The notes beneath the pieces were generated by a model, which saw nothing but the letters and a program-made list of their open reading frames with translations, did not search any database and was not told the origin of the DNA. From NCBI GenBank assembly GCA_945952105.1, contig CAMFGZ010000002.1, positions 248,001 to 312,000 on the forward strand: 64,000 nucleotides of DNA, written 5' to 3'. The position numbers and the translations under genes are program-made. Below, piece by piece: positions 63,980 through 64,000 of the stretch (positions are counted from its first letter, which is position 1; every line of letters starts with the position of its first letter). The DNA comes from an uncultured Rhodospirillaceae bacterium (GTDB taxonomy: Bacteria; Pseudomonadota; Alphaproteobacteria; Reyranellales; Reyranellaceae).

Positions 63980-64000
63980 TTAGTCGTCCAGCGCGTCTTC
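63980..64000 (-). CDS. Possible C-terminal end of a further CDS
   Basis: On the minus strand the last bases read in frame as six codons (E-D-A-L-D-D) followed by TAA, an acidic tail typical of real proteins. Too little is present to identify it. Confidence 0.25.
   Translation of the reverse strand, partial: EDALDD

Overview
The window is a gene-dense, high-GC stretch of a bacterial chromosome with no stretch over 300 bases lacking a gene. The era-rnc-lepB-acpS-pdxJ-rsh-rpoZ-folK order, the lysA-argH/tlpA arrangement, a NadQ-type Nudix regulator beside nadA-nadC, an F1-ATPase assembly ATP12 protein, a bifunctional (p)ppGpp enzyme and two orphan TctC/Bug-type binding proteins all point to an alphaproteobacterium. 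A Reyranella-like or related Rhodospirillales/Hyphomicrobiales organism would fit, but the genus is a guess.

Layout. 1-6515 (minus): era (cut by the window edge), rnc, lepB, acpS, pdxJ, rsh, rpoZ, folK. 6649-11877: a NYN-domain protein and a family-5 uracil-DNA glycosylase (plus), then glutathione peroxidase, a sulfite-oxidase-fold molybdoenzyme, an acyl-CoA synthetase with its TetR regulator, and a stand-alone receiver protein. 11959-17528 (minus): small heat-shock protein, isovaleryl-CoA dehydrogenase, MgtE and MaeB. 17623-19066: tRNA-Leu(GAG) with a promoter, leader/trailer pairing and intrinsic terminator, lipB, and a ParD/ParE toxin-antitoxin pair with a perfect 21-bp palindrome. 19075-27993 (minus): acylphosphatase, propionyl-CoA carboxylase (pccA, a 2TM protein, pccB), a phosphonopyruvate-hydrolase-like enzyme, ATP12, AsmA, RluC. 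28029-39783: hydrolase, L,D-transpeptidase, RarA, DegP, a TctC protein behind a sigma54-like promoter, a ketopantoate reductase-like enzyme, class II ribonucleotide reductase, PlsC, a zinc-ribbon membrane protein, Hpt. 39797-48659: DUF4175 protein, lysA, argH, tlpA, nadQ, nadA, nadC. 48662-54333 (minus): secreted protein, Old-Yellow-Enzyme, MlrC-like protein, 3-hydroxybutyryl-CoA dehydrogenase, EtfAB. 54490-59265 (minus): corrinoid adenosyltransferase, HIG1-like protein, amine oxidase, HAD phosphatase, TauD, TctC. 59368-64000: IclR regulator, sulfatase, secreted protein, a methylsuccinyl-CoA-dehydrogenase-like enzyme, an intergenic repeat, and the tail of one more gene.

How the genes fit together (inference). 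Much of the metabolism is acyl-CoA chemistry: IVD and the Mcd-like enzyme would pass electrons to EtfAB, PccAB carboxylates propionyl-CoA, and the adenosyltransferase supplies adenosylcobalamin for the class II ribonucleotide reductase and presumably for mutases elsewhere. Local regulators sit beside candidate operators: TetR (17-bp palindrome), ParD (21-bp), IclR (13-bp) and NadQ (direct and inverted repeats inside a recognisable promoter).

I found no CRISPR array, insertion sequence, prophage or obvious genomic island, and no clear undescribed multi-gene system. The most interesting signals are regulatory: the tRNA-Leu/terminator/maeB junction, the nadA operator-promoter, the IclR-centred sulfatase/TauD locus, and the sigma54-like promoter at 33278.
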